This document shows positions 17,795-26,585 of a stretch of DNA of 64,000 bases, piece by piece. Within the stretch, counting starts at the first letter, position 1. Each line of letters opens with the position of its first letter. The stretch is taken from assembly GCF_037911135.1 (NCBI RefSeq), contig NZ_JBBLYU010000004.1, positions 1-64,000 of the forward strand. Direction: 5' to 3'. A program made the translations under genes and the position numbers. The notes beneath the pieces are model-generated. The model was not told the DNA's origin and did no database searches. It saw nothing but the letters and a program-made list of their open reading frames with translations. This stretch comes from Phaeobacter sp. A36a-5a (GTDB lineage: Bacteria; Pseudomonadota; Alphaproteobacteria; Rhodobacterales; Rhodobacteraceae).

Positions 17795-18708
17795 CCACCC
17801 GCAGACCAGCGGCCCTTGCCGCGCTGTTGCTGATCCCCGCCTTCGTCGCCGCGCAGGAGGCGCCGGTGTCGCCAACCCCTCCCGCCCCGCCGGTGCCGCA
17901 GGTCGCAGCCGATGCCCCGGCATCGGTGATGCCGCAGATCCCCGCGACCACAGGCTCCGCCGCGCAAGCCCCAGCAGCAGCACCGGCACCGCAACCGGAT
18001 GCGCCGCAGACCGCGGATGCCGCCGCCCCGGCGCAACAGCAGCGCCTTGCGCAGACCGCCAGCGATGCCACCGCGCAGGCCATGGCGCTCCTGCGTGATG
18101 GCGGCCCCTCGATCTGGGTGATTGCCGCTCTTTCGGTGATCACGCTGACGCTGATCCTGTGGAAGATCTGGCGGCTCGCGCTGATCGGCGCCTGGTCCCG
18201 GGGCAAGGCCGGCCGCGCTGTCGCCGCCTTTGAACGCGGCGAACCGGACATCGCCCGCGATATCGTCCGGGGCCGTCGCGGGATCCGCTCCAAAGTGGTC
18301 GCAACCGCGCTGGCCTCCGTCCACACCCTGCCCGAAGACCGCGCCCGCGAAGAAACCGCCCGCGTCGCCAAGCTGCATCTGGCCTCCGCCGGCTCTGGCC
18401 TTGGCGCGCTGGAGTTGATCGCCACAATCGCCCCGCTGCTTGGCCTTCTGGGTACGGTTCTCGGCATGATCGCGGCCTTTCAGGCCTTGCAGGCCGCCGG
18501 GTCCAAGGCCGATCCCGCCTTGCTGGCCGGCGGCATCTGGGAGGCGCTCCTGACCACTGCGGCCGGCATGGGTGTGGCCATCCCCGCCTCCGCCGCCCTC
18601 ACCTGGTTCGAATCCGTGATCAGCCGCATTCGCCGCGACCTTGAGGACAGCGCCACCCGCATCTTTGTCGCCCACCAGCCGCCATCGCTGAAACTGGCCG
18701 CCGAGTAA
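17791..18708 (+). CDS. exbB: ExbB/TolQ/MotA-family proton channel protein
   Basis: 305 residues with a cleavable-looking signal (ALAALLLIPAFVAAQEAP), a Pro/Ala-rich periplasmic stretch to about residue 95, then three membrane helices (IWVIAALSVITLTLILWKIW, a long cytoplasmic loop, LIATIAPLLGLLGTVLGMIAAF, and GIWEALLTTAAGMGVAIPAS). The GLLGTVxGM and TAAGMGVAIPA motifs mark ExbB, which forms the proton channel that energises TonB. GGAG is six bases before ATG 17791. It is the first large gene of exbB-exbD-exbD-tonB. The extended N-terminus is seen in many alphaproteobacterial ExbB proteins. Confidence 0.93.
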   Translation: MTTRRPAALAALLLIPAFVAAQEAPVSPTPPAPPVPQVAADAPASVMPQIPATTGSAAQAPAAAPAPQPDAPQTADAAAPAQQQRLAQTASDATAQAMALLRDGGPSIWVIAALSVITLTLILWKIWRLALIGAWSRGKAGRAVAAFERGEPDIARDIVRGRRGIRSKVVATALASVHTLPEDRAREETARVAKLHLASAGSGLGALELIATIAPLLGLLGTVLGMIAAFQALQAAGSKADPALLAGGIWEALLTTAAGMGVAIPASAALTWFESVISRIRRDLEDSATRIFVAHQPPSLKLAAE

Positions 18709-18712
18709 GCCG

Positions 18713-19090
18713 ATGCACCTCACCCAAGCTCAGCGCCCCCGACGCAAACCCAGCCTGACGCCGATGATCGACGTGGTGTTCCTGCTCTTGGTGTTTTTCA
18801 TGCTGGCCTCCCGCTTTGGCACCGATGCGGTGCTCGACCTGCCGCTTGCGGGTCAGGGCGGCAGCTACAACGGCCCGCCCCGGCTGATCGGCATCGGTGC
18901 CGGCAATCTCGATCTCAACGGCCAGCCGGTGGCAGAGAGCAACCTGCCAGCGGCGCTCGCCCTGCTGATGGACAGCCCCGGTGACATGCTGGTGCTGCGC
19001 GGGCGCGATCAGGCCGATGTGCAGCGGATCACCGATGTGACCACCCTGCTGCGGCAGGCCGGGTTCAGCAATTTTGTGCTGGTGGACTGA
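18713..19090 (+). CDS. exbD: ExbD-like biopolymer transport protein, first copy
   Basis: 125 residues: short basic cytoplasmic N-terminus, one membrane helix containing the proton-relay aspartate (SLTPMIDVVFLLLVFFMLAS), then a periplasmic domain. It starts four bases after the exbB stop. ExbD dimers sit in the ExbB pentamer and transmit proton flow to TonB. Two different ExbD genes in a row suggest an ExbD heterodimer, as proposed for some dual-ExbD systems. Confidence 0.92.
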   Translation: MHLTQAQRPRRKPSLTPMIDVVFLLLVFFMLASRFGTDAVLDLPLAGQGGSYNGPPRLIGIGAGNLDLNGQPVAESNLPAALALLMDSPGDMLVLRGRDQADVQRITDVTTLLRQAGFSNFVLVD

Positions 19091-19099
19091 GGAGACCCC

Positions 19100-19477
19100 G
19101 TGGACCTGACCGATCCCCCCCGCCGGATGCGCACGGAATCCATCGTGCCGATGATCAACGTCGTATTTCTGCTGCTGATCTTCTTCCTCATGACCTCGCG
19201 GCTCGCCCAGCCTGACCCGTTCGAGGTGACCCCGCCCGCCGCCGCGCTGGAGGGTGAGCCAACATCCGATGCCGTGCTCTTTATCGACGCTACCGGGCGG
19301 CTGAACTTCGACGGCCACGAAGGCACCGCCGCGCTCAGCCGACTTGCCGACGCCAGCGGCAAAACCATTCAGCTGCGCGCCGATGCCCGGTTGCCCGCAA
19401 CCGATCTGGCGCGGATCCTGCGTCAGCTGGCCGCCGCCGGGCTTAGCCGCGCCGAACTGGTGGTGCGCCCACAATGA
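19100..19477 (+). CDS. ExbD-like biopolymer transport protein, second copy
   Basis: 125 residues, same layout as the preceding gene, but the key helix reads VPMINVVFLLLIFFLMTS: the usual membrane aspartate of PMxDxxF is replaced by asparagine. If this helix lines the channel, only the first ExbD could carry protons and this one would be structural. The start is GTG at 19100 with GGAG five bases upstream. Its stop overlaps the tonB start (ATGA). Confidence 0.9.
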   Translation: MDLTDPPRRMRTESIVPMINVVFLLLIFFLMTSRLAQPDPFEVTPPAAALEGEPTSDAVLFIDATGRLNFDGHEGTAALSRLADASGKTIQLRADARLPATDLARILRQLAAAGLSRAELVVRPQ

Positions 19478-20331
19478 AACGCGCCGCCGAACTCACTGTC
19501 TTTGCCGGGATCGCCACGGTGATTCACGTTGCCCTGTTTGCCAGCGCCCCCAGATCCGGCGCCCAGTCCAGCGGCGCCGGCGGCGATGCTCTCGTCTCGG
19601 TTCAGGCCGCCAGCGCCACCGTGGTCGAGATGGTCGAAACCTGGGAGCGCCCGCCGCAGACCCAGCCCCGGATCGACACCGATCTGACCCCGCCACAGAC
19701 CGCCCCTTCGGCCCCCGTGATACCGCAGTTCGACCTGGCGCAGGCGCCCAGCGCCGCACGGCAGCTCGCGATCAGCCCTCCGCCCCCCGCTGACAGGCTC
19801 GACGTCGACAGCGCACCACCGCCGCCGCCGCCAGCGCCACCGCAGACCGTGCCGCGACCACAGCCCGATCCCGATCTGCGCGCCCGCGCGAAACCACGCG
19901 CCAAGCCGGAGCCGCAACCGCAAAACGCCCGCAAAGCCGAACAGAGATCATCGGGGCGCGATGCCCAGCGCGCTGCCGGATCGGGCGGCGGCGCCGAGGC
20001 GGGTCAGGCGGGCAGCTCCGCAGCCGCCACCGCAGAGGCCGGTCGACAGGCCAAGCTTCAGGCGATCTGGGGGGCCAAGATCCGCGCCCGTATCGAACGG
20101 CGCAAACGCTACCCGTCAGGCGCGCGCGGCAACGGGCGGGTGGTGGTGCGTCTCACCGTTGCCCGCAGCGGTCAGCTGATCAGCCACCGGATCGCCAGAT
20201 CCTCCGGCAATGCCGCGCTGGATCAGGCCGCGCTTCAGGCCGTCGCCCGCGCCGCAAATTTCCCCGCCGCCCCCCGGCAGCTGACGCTTAGCCAGATGAC
20301 ATTCAGCCTGCCGATGGATTTTTCGAAGTAA
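19474..20331 (+). CDS. tonB: TonB energy-transducing protein
   Basis: 285 residues: N-terminal membrane anchor (VFAGIATVIHVALFASAP), a long periplasm-spanning stretch rich in Pro, Ala and Gln (poly-Pro near 115-125, then basic and Gly/Ala-rich), and a C-terminal TonB domain starting at RKRYPSGARGNGRVVVRLTV with a final QMTFSLPMDF. The YP motif, dimer strand and C-terminal beta strand are present. It links the ExbBD motor to outer-membrane receptors for iron chelates or other ligands. No TonB-dependent receptor or ABC importer is adjacent in this window, so the cargo is unknown. Confidence 0.93.
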   Translation: MKRAAELTVFAGIATVIHVALFASAPRSGAQSSGAGGDALVSVQAASATVVEMVETWERPPQTQPRIDTDLTPPQTAPSAPVIPQFDLAQAPSAARQLAISPPPPADRLDVDSAPPPPPPAPPQTVPRPQPDPDLRARAKPRAKPEPQPQNARKAEQRSSGRDAQRAAGSGGGAEAGQAGSSAAATAEAGRQAKLQAIWGAKIRARIERRKRYPSGARGNGRVVVRLTVARSGQLISHRIARSSGNAALDQAALQAVARAANFPAAPRQLTLSQMTFSLPMDFSK

Positions 20332-20577
20332 CGGCGCGACCGGCCAAGCGCGCCCTTGTGCAGGTGTGAAACCCTGTCCGCGCCCCGTCGCAGGATCACC
20401 GCGCCACCGATGCGCCCGCAGGCCGGCGCCAGTGTCGGTGTCAGTGTCGGTGTCGGCGCCTGTTCGCCTAATCTGTTCGCCTAATCTGGTCGCCCAGTCT
20501 GTTAACCTCACAGAAATATCCGTTGCGGTCTTACCAGATATCCGCGCCCGCACGCTCTGCAACGCCCAGAAAAAGTA
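20332..20577. repeat. Short tandem repeats after tonB
   Basis: Bases 20431-20455 are a run of GTGTC(G/A) hexamers enclosed by GGCGCC on both sides. Bases 20461-20499 are three 13-base units: TGTTCGCCTAATC twice, then TGGTCGCCCAGTC. No gene is present. Confidence 0.75.
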
Positions 20578-20631
20578 TCAGCCTGCCTGTCTAATTGTTT
20601 CGCGCGCGAAACAATTAGACAGGCAGGCTGA
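20578..20631. repeat. Perfect 54-bp palindrome between convergent genes
   Basis: Every base from 20578 to 20604 pairs with its partner from 20605 to 20631, with no spacer. The centre reads GTTTCGCGCGCGAAAC. It lies between the ends of tonB and the MYG1-family gene, where a bidirectional terminator is expected; a TTTTT run lies on the minus strand just outside it and a CTTTT on the plus side. The core also fits GTT-N4-GC-N4-AAC, the pattern described for repABC centromere sites. Confidence 0.9.
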
Positions 20632-20705
20632 CCTTTTCCACAGCGCGAGCTGACAACCGGGCTGCCCCAGACACGGACCATGCCGCGCCACCTCGGACCC
20701 AAGGT

Positions 20706-21635
20706 TTACGCCGCAGGCCGCTGTGCCTCAGCCACCGCAAGCTCCGCCATCTCAAGGATCGCCGCGCGGGTGTCGGCCACCGCGATGAACCGGGCGTTGT
20801 GGCAGAATTTGGCCCCCTTGACCCCGCAGGCCGCCTCAAGCGCGGCATCGGTCAGCCCGGCCCAGGCCGCAGGCAGATCGGCGCGGCTTTCAAAGCTGTC
20901 GCCGCTCTTGCGGATGGTGGTCAGCGTCCAGTCGCTGCTGCGCGGATGGACCACGAACAAGAGATGGTCAGCCCCGGCCGCCTCGACCGCCGCGCGAAAG
21001 GGCATTCCCATCGGCAGCTCCAGCACCCGTGCCGCACCTGCGGCCTCGATCGCGCTCAGCACCATGACCTCGGCGCGCCGTTTCGCCGCCCTCCCCCGGA
21101 CCGCCGCCTCGACAAAGGCGCGCGCCACCGGCAGTGCTGCCAGAAACGCCTGATCATCCGCGCCCTCGCGGCTGTCGTCAAACGCCGGCTTCAGCGTCTC
21201 CAGCAGCACCGGCAGCGTCATTCCCGCCAGCGGCCCCGCAACCGAAGGTTCAATCGCGCCATTGTCCAGCAGATCCACCGGCAGCACGAACCCCTGGTCA
21301 AAACTGTGGTGGATCACCTCGATATCCGCCTCCGGCACCGCCAGACTGCGCAGGTAATCGCGGCCATAATGCCGCCAGATCAACCCAAAGGAGCTATAGG
21401 GCTGGCCATCGTCGCGCAGCGGATTGGGGCGCTGGTGATGATCGAAAACCTGCGCCTCGGCATCATAGGCCCGGCCCACGTCATAGATGATCCGCCCCGC
21501 CTGCGGCGTGATCCAGGCCTCCTCACGCGAGCGCAGCAGCGTGGCATCGGGAAACAGCCGCGTCAGAATGACCGAGGACAGCAGTTCATCGGCGTGAAAC
21601 CCGCCGGAATGGGTCACAAGATGGGTGATGGTCAT
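20706..21635 (-). CDS. MYG1-family (UPF0160) DHH-like metal-dependent hydrolase
   Basis: 309 residues. The opening THSGGFHADELLSSVIL is the metal-binding signature, followed by a second acidic/His cluster (IIYDVGRAYD, then VFDHHQR), as in MYG1 proteins; eukaryotic MYG1 is a 3-prime-5-prime RNA exonuclease. The C-terminal part (KGAKFCHNARFIAVADTRAA) is the conserved family tail. ATG at 21635 follows GGAGCGCCTTTG; a TTG one codon earlier is less likely. It stands alone, convergent to tonB. A role in RNA processing is carried over from the family. Confidence 0.88.
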   Translation of the reverse strand: MTITHLVTHSGGFHADELLSSVILTRLFPDATLLRSREEAWITPQAGRIIYDVGRAYDAEAQVFDHHQRPNPLRDDGQPYSSFGLIWRHYGRDYLRSLAVPEADIEVIHHSFDQGFVLPVDLLDNGAIEPSVAGPLAGMTLPVLLETLKPAFDDSREGADDQAFLAALPVARAFVEAAVRGRAAKRRAEVMVLSAIEAAGAARVLELPMGMPFRAAVEAAGADHLLFVVHPRSSDWTLTTIRKSGDSFESRADLPAAWAGLTDAALEAACGVKGAKFCHNARFIAVADTRAAILEMAELAVAEAQRPAA

Positions 21636-21837
21636 CAAAGGCGCTCCGCAAGGGCTAACAGGCGTCGGGCACCCGCAAGGCCACCCATCGGTATCAAAGG
21701 CGGCGTCGCCATGCGCGCATCATCACACCCCCGGCGCCGCGCCAGGCTCTCCCCCCGGATAGCGCATCGTGCTGGCAAATTACAGGGGCGAAAAACACCC
21801 GCAGATCATTGGCTTGATACACCCAGTGGCAGGTCGG

Positions 21838-22590
21838 CTAGGCGGCGGGTTTGCGGACCTGAATGCGGGTCCACTTCTCGCCGCTCCACAGATCATGCAG
21901 CGCGCCGATCTGGCCCAGCAGCGCGCGCTGGGGGACGGCCTCGGCATCGCGCAGGTCGAGGATGATCGCCCCATCGGGTTTGACGCTGTTCTTCCAGAAG
22001 GTCTCATAGGTGCTGACCGGATAGTGAAAACCGCAGCTGAGCAGCGACAGCGCCAGATCGACATCTCCGATCCGGTTCGGATCCTCGCGGCCCGGATTCA
22101 CCGTCGTCACATCCGCCACGCCATTGGCGGTCAGAAACGCCCGCGCGGTGCTGAGACTGCTATAGGCGGCCCCTTCGGCGTCGAAGCCGAAATGGGTTGC
22201 CTCATTGTCTTCCAGGTCGATCAGGGTGATCGCGCAGGCAAACTCCCGCGCCAGAAACAGATCAATGAAGCCATAGCCACATCCGATATCCGCGACATGT
22301 TTCGGCGCAAGTGTCTCCAGCGTGGGCTTCAGCGCCAGATACTCAAGGTAGAGCACTGAAATCGCGCGTTTCAGCAGCAGATCGCCGCGGCGCGCCACTT
22401 CGTCCTGCAACTCCTCCGGCTTGCCCTTGGACCAGCGCCGGATCGGTCGGCCGGGACGGTCCAGATCAAAGAGCACCTCGGACCGCTGAAGCACGGTGTT
22501 CAGAATATCGGCCTCGCTGAACATGGACAGATCCAGCGTTTCGACCACGCTGGACTGGGCAACCTCTGTGACACGATCTGCGTTGAACAT
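21838..22590 (-). CDS. SAM-dependent methyltransferase-like protein
   Basis: 250 residues. A class I methyltransferase signature is present in the middle (HVADIGCGYGFIDLFLAREF, then ITLIDLED), followed by LALSLLSCGFHYPVSTYETF and a strand IILDLRDAE. The first 90 residues form a separate region (MFSEADILNTVLQRSEVLFD, RRWSKGKPEELQDE) that I do not recognise. AAGGAG lies seven bases before ATG 22590. The substrate is unknown; the C-terminal half with a HYP motif is reminiscent of putative sugar methyltransferases, and I do not press this. Confidence 0.75.
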   Translation of the reverse strand: MFNADRVTEVAQSSVVETLDLSMFSEADILNTVLQRSEVLFDLDRPGRPIRRWSKGKPEELQDEVARRGDLLLKRAISVLYLEYLALKPTLETLAPKHVADIGCGYGFIDLFLAREFACAITLIDLEDNEATHFGFDAEGAAYSSLSTARAFLTANGVADVTTVNPGREDPNRIGDVDLALSLLSCGFHYPVSTYETFWKNSVKPDGAIILDLRDAEAVPQRALLGQIGALHDLWSGEKWTRIQVRKPAA

Positions 22591-22723
22591 CCTCGCGCTC
22601 CTTGCGTCTTCTGTGGCTCTGCGCTGCTGCCGGGCAGCACATCGGTCTGATACCATGAGACCGCAGATAGCGGTAGGAAAACATCCTTCGCAGGCTTGGA
22701 CTTATCGCAGGTTCGGCATGCGG

Positions 22724-23176
22724 TCAGTACATCACCGTGTTGAGCGTGACCTCGGGCCGCTGGCCTGCGGCGAGCTTGGCGCTGCCACGGGCGATCAGCC
22801 AGCCATCTTCCCGTTCCAGCCGCGCGACAAGCCGCCGGGCGGTATGGTTCTGCGGCAGCTCTGTCTGCGGCAGGCTGAATGCGATCTGCCGGCTGGCGCC
22901 ATCGCTGATGAGATCGACCCGCGCCGCAGTGTCATCGGGCGCATCTGCCTGCGACGGATCCGACAGGAAGACGGTGATCCGCCCCTTCGGGATCTTGCCC
23001 TCGCCGGCAAAGGTGACAATCCCCTGCACCGCTCCCGGCTGTGCCCGGCCGCGATCAGCGGTGACCACCAGCGCGGTTGCAGCCAGCCCGAGGATCAGCT
23101 GACGCCGGTGCAGCGGCTGGATATGGGACCGAGGTTGGGACTGTCTGATAGACTGCGGGGCAAGATAGCGGGGCAT
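22724..23176 (-). CDS. YbaY/YscW-like secreted protein (PF09619-type)
   Basis: 150 residues. A Tat-like or Sec signal (RRQLILGLAATALVVTADRGRA) is followed by a single beta domain: VQGIVTFAGEGKIPKGRITV, FLSDPSQADAPDD, IAFSLPQ, ARLEREDGWLIARGSA and a C-terminal LNTVMY strand, the order of the YbaY lipoprotein family. No lipobox cysteine is visible, so it is probably a soluble periplasmic protein. It begins with GGGAGAGG upstream and ends 130 bases before the methyltransferase. Function of the family is not settled. Confidence 0.6.
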   Translation of the reverse strand: MPRYLAPQSIRQSQPRSHIQPLHRRQLILGLAATALVVTADRGRAQPGAVQGIVTFAGEGKIPKGRITVFLSDPSQADAPDDTAARVDLISDGASRQIAFSLPQTELPQNHTARRLVARLEREDGWLIARGSAKLAAGQRPEVTLNTVMY

Positions 23177-23246
23177 GGTGTTTCCTCTCCCGAAACATAG
23201 CCGGCACAGGGGGCGCAATCGGCCCCCTGTGCCTGTTCATATCAGA

Positions 23247-26200
23247 TCAGATGATCACAAAATCATCTGATGTCAGCTGTAGCCCGGACTGCAACTGGGC
23301 GAACTGGATCGCATCGTCACCGCCCCGACCGTCCGCATCATAGGTCAGCGCACCGCTGGAGGTGTTGTAGACAATCCGGTCCGCCGCATCGAGCGCGGTA
23401 CCCGAAGCGCTGCTGTGGAAGGCGCCAAAGTCCAGCACACCCTCTGCGCCCACTTCGGTGAAGATCGCGCTGTCCAGCAGGATGGTGTCACTGGCCACAT
23501 CGAAGTCGCGGATCTCGTCGATATTGTCCGCACCCAGCTCGGTCGAGAAGCGGAAGTAATCGTCTCCCTGACCACCAAAGAGCGTATCCGCCATCAGACC
23601 GCCATCCAGCATGTCGTTGCCACGTCCGCCCCTGAGCACATCCTCGCCCGCCTCGCCCGGCTGCGCCGGTGCCGGTGGGAATTCGACCGAGACATTCAGC
23701 TCATAGGTGGAGCCTTCAGGCACGCTCTCGGACCAGCCATCGGCGGTATCCGGCGACCAGCTGCCCTCAAGGATGTAGTAGGTACCGGTTTCCTCGACCA
23801 CAAAGACAGTGCTGGAGTCGCGGTTGCTGGTGGAGCCGGGATCGCCGCCGCCATCATCGTTCTGGGTGACGATATTGCCCTCGCTGTCCAGCAGCCGAAC
23901 CCAGCTGTCGTGAACATTGGGATCGGCAATCCCGTCGATGTCGATGGTCAGCACGGTGCCCGCCGCCAGATCAATGCGGTAGTAACCACCCGCCCCGTTG
24001 CCGGTGGCATTCACTGTGGTGTGCAGCACGCTGGTCGAGTCAAAGATATCCGGGTCCTCGGTCAGCGAGAAGTTATCCGAGATATCAAAGGCGGTTTCGA
24101 TCGAGTTATTGGTCGCATCCGGACCCAGCGTGGCGTAGCCGGTGCCAAGACCGGGCTGCGGTATCGCATCCGCGGCATCGGCAAAATCCCCCAGCAGGGT
24201 GTCATCCCCGTTGCCGCCTTTCAGGGTGTCATTGCCCCCCTGCCCGGTCAGCACATTGTCGGAGCCGTCGCCCTTGATCCGGTCATTGAAACCGGAGCCG
24301 GAGATATTCTCGATGGAAACATAGGTGTCACCCGCGGTCTTGCCATTGGCCATGTTCAGCTTCACGCCACGGGTCGCATTGGCGTAGTCGGCCGTATCGC
24401 TGCCCGCGCCGCCATCAAGCAGGTCCGCCCCGCCACCGCCGGTCAGAACATCGTCGCCGGCACCGCCGCTCAGGGTGTTTTCGCCATCCGAGCCGATCAG
24501 GTGATCGTCATGGAGCGAGCCAACCGCGTTTTCCACATCCACGATGATGTCATGACGGATCGTGGTGCCGCGTCCGACGATCTGCACCGGTCCGTCAGCG
24601 TCGCCGCCACGGGCTGTGCCGTTTTCCAGATCGACAGTCACCCCGACCGAGCTGGTGGTATAAACCACGGTATCCACGCCTGCGCCGCCGTCGAGATAAT
24701 CCTGACCGCTGCCGCCGATCAGAACGTCGTCGCCGTCCTCACCATAGAGCATGTCACCGTCGTTGCCGCCATCCAGCGTGTCGTCACCGCCGCCGCCATT
24801 GAAGACATCGCCGCCGCCCTGACCCCAGAAATGGTTGTTGTCGGAGGTGCCGATAAACCGGTCGATCCGGTCATCCGAGCCGATCAGGTTTTCAATGCTG
24901 TAGAAGGTATCGCCCGAAGCGGTGCCCCCGCTGGCCACATTGGTTTCCAGGTTGACCAGCAGCTGGAACGGGCTTTCCTGGCTGAAATCAACGGTGTCGA
25001 TCCCTGCCCCGCCGCGGAACACATCGGCCCCCGCCTGACCGCGCAACAGGTCGTTGCCATCGCCGCCGTCCAGCAGGTCGTCGCCCGCTCCGCCGTTGAT
25101 GGTATCATTGCCATCGCCGCCATAAAGCGCGTCATTGCCATCGTCGGTTTCGGTCTGATCCTCAAGGTCAGCAATATCAATGGTGTTGTTGATGTCGCGG
25201 CTGGCCAGCGTATCGCGCCCGCCAATGATCAGATCATCGCCACCAAGGCCAAAGATGGTGTTGCCACCGGCACCGCCATCCAGCGTCTCATTGCTGTCAT
25301 CCCCGATGATCAGACTGTCCAGCGCGTCGGTTGGCCCCTCGTTCGGCGCATCCGGCGCGTCGCTGCCCGGTGTTCCCGGCGTGCCGCCCGCGTAGATGAT
25401 GGTCTCCACATTGGCGATGTCGCCCAGATCCAGCCCATCGGCCACCACGATCACGGTGTCATTGCCGCCGTTTTCTTCCTCGCGAACGATATCATCAATG
25501 GAATCAACGAAATAGACGTCATCTCCGCCATTGCCGGCCATGCGGTCATTGCCCGCGCGCCCGTCCAGAACATTGTCGCCGTCATTGCCGATCAGGATAT
25601 CGTCGTAGCTGCTGCCGATCCCTGTCTCGATGTAATATTCAGTCTGATCCGCGTTGTGCCCGGCAAAGATCGACACATTGTTGTTGTGCCCGTTGACGCT
25701 GGAAAACTCACCGGCACGCAGGTCCAGAATGGTGCTGGCGGTGGAACCGGAGAAATCGATGGTGTCATCGCCGCCGGTGTCATGGATCACAAAACCGATA
25801 TCGTGCTGCGGCCCGTCCTCGGTCAGCAGGTAGCCGTATTCGCTGCTGTTGAAGCCATAGGTATTGTCATCGGTATTGAGGTTGATGGTCTGATATGTCC
25901 GCACGCCCTCATCATCGACGGTGGAGAAATAGCGGCGAATGATCGCCTCGATATCACCCATAAGCGGGGTCACCGCTGACCAGCGCGTATCCTCACCCAC
26001 GTCGATACCATCGAAATAGGACATGACGCTGTATTGCTGACGGTCATAGGTCCAGGTCGCATTGTTCAGATAGTTGATCTGCACGCCGCCGGGGCCGCTG
26101 TAGTTATAAAGACCGGGGTGGTTCAGGCCGAATTCATGGCCGAACTCATGCACAAAGGTATCAAAGACATAGCCGCCAAGGTCGGTGATATTCGGCTCGG

Positions 26201-26585
26201 TATCGTGGAAGCGCTGGCCGACGCTGACATAGCGGTCGCTGGAAAAGGCGCTGCCGTCATTTTGTTCGCCGATTTCCGGGCTGACAACCTCCATCCAGTG
26301 CACATCGGCATCAAAGGGGGCGTCATCGACGATCTCAAATTGCAAAGGCGTGACTGCGGACCACATCTCCAGCGCGCCGATGGCCGCCTCTTTGTAGCTG
26401 GGGTGATCATTCAGCCCGGTCAGGTTGATCACCAGCGGTTCAGCGGCGATTTCCGGCGTCAGGCTGCGTCCCAGCGCACCCAGATAATCGAGAAACCCCT
26501 CGTAATCCTCGCTTTTGCCAAAGGGGTTCTCCGGCGTTTGATCATTGGTCCACCAGTCTGTGCTGGTCTCGGTTGATGTTGGCAT
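23247..26585 (-). CDS. Serralysin-type (M10) metalloprotease with RTX repeats
   Basis: 1112 residues, about twice the length of classic serralysins. The catalytic domain is N-terminal with the zinc site HEFGHEFGLNHPG and the Met-turn SVMSYFDG. Several blocks of GGxGxDxxx calcium-binding repeats follow (for example DGGDGNDLLRGQAGADVF), interrupted near residues 800-930 by a PPC-like beta domain (YYRIDLAAGTVLTIDIDG, TYYILEGSW). The last 60 residues carry no Cys and end in VII, suiting a type I secretion signal. GGAGG lies six bases before ATG 26585. No type I exporter genes or inhibitor are adjacent, so export must use a transporter encoded elsewhere. Likely a secreted protease for protein foraging. 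Confidence 0.93.
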   Translation of the reverse strand: MPTSTETSTDWWTNDQTPENPFGKSEDYEGFLDYLGALGRSLTPEIAAEPLVINLTGLNDHPSYKEAAIGALEMWSAVTPLQFEIVDDAPFDADVHWMEVVSPEIGEQNDGSAFSSDRYVSVGQRFHDTEPNITDLGGYVFDTFVHEFGHEFGLNHPGLYNYSGPGGVQINYLNNATWTYDRQQYSVMSYFDGIDVGEDTRWSAVTPLMGDIEAIIRRYFSTVDDEGVRTYQTINLNTDDNTYGFNSSEYGYLLTEDGPQHDIGFVIHDTGGDDTIDFSGSTASTILDLRAGEFSSVNGHNNNVSIFAGHNADQTEYYIETGIGSSYDDILIGNDGDNVLDGRAGNDRMAGNGGDDVYFVDSIDDIVREEENGGNDTVIVVADGLDLGDIANVETIIYAGGTPGTPGSDAPDAPNEGPTDALDSLIIGDDSNETLDGGAGGNTIFGLGGDDLIIGGRDTLASRDINNTIDIADLEDQTETDDGNDALYGGDGNDTINGGAGDDLLDGGDGNDLLRGQAGADVFRGGAGIDTVDFSQESPFQLLVNLETNVASGGTASGDTFYSIENLIGSDDRIDRFIGTSDNNHFWGQGGGDVFNGGGGDDTLDGGNDGDMLYGEDGDDVLIGGSGQDYLDGGAGVDTVVYTTSSVGVTVDLENGTARGGDADGPVQIVGRGTTIRHDIIVDVENAVGSLHDDHLIGSDGENTLSGGAGDDVLTGGGGADLLDGGAGSDTADYANATRGVKLNMANGKTAGDTYVSIENISGSGFNDRIKGDGSDNVLTGQGGNDTLKGGNGDDTLLGDFADAADAIPQPGLGTGYATLGPDATNNSIETAFDISDNFSLTEDPDIFDSTSVLHTTVNATGNGAGGYYRIDLAAGTVLTIDIDGIADPNVHDSWVRLLDSEGNIVTQNDDGGGDPGSTSNRDSSTVFVVEETGTYYILEGSWSPDTADGWSESVPEGSTYELNVSVEFPPAPAQPGEAGEDVLRGGRGNDMLDGGLMADTLFGGQGDDYFRFSTELGADNIDEIRDFDVASDTILLDSAIFTEVGAEGVLDFGAFHSSASGTALDAADRIVYNTSSGALTYDADGRGGDDAIQFAQLQSGLQLTSDDFVII

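Noticed and set aside
23500-25600. Regularly spaced short repeats suggestive of a CRISPR array
   Set aside because: They are degenerate 27-base units encoding the nonapeptide RTX repeats, in frame, without unique spacers.
23415-25979. An 854-residue open frame on the plus strand opposite the protease
   Set aside because: It mirrors the RTX repeats of the minus-strand gene; the GC-rich, repeat-coding strand suppresses stops on the other strand. No ribosome site or motif.
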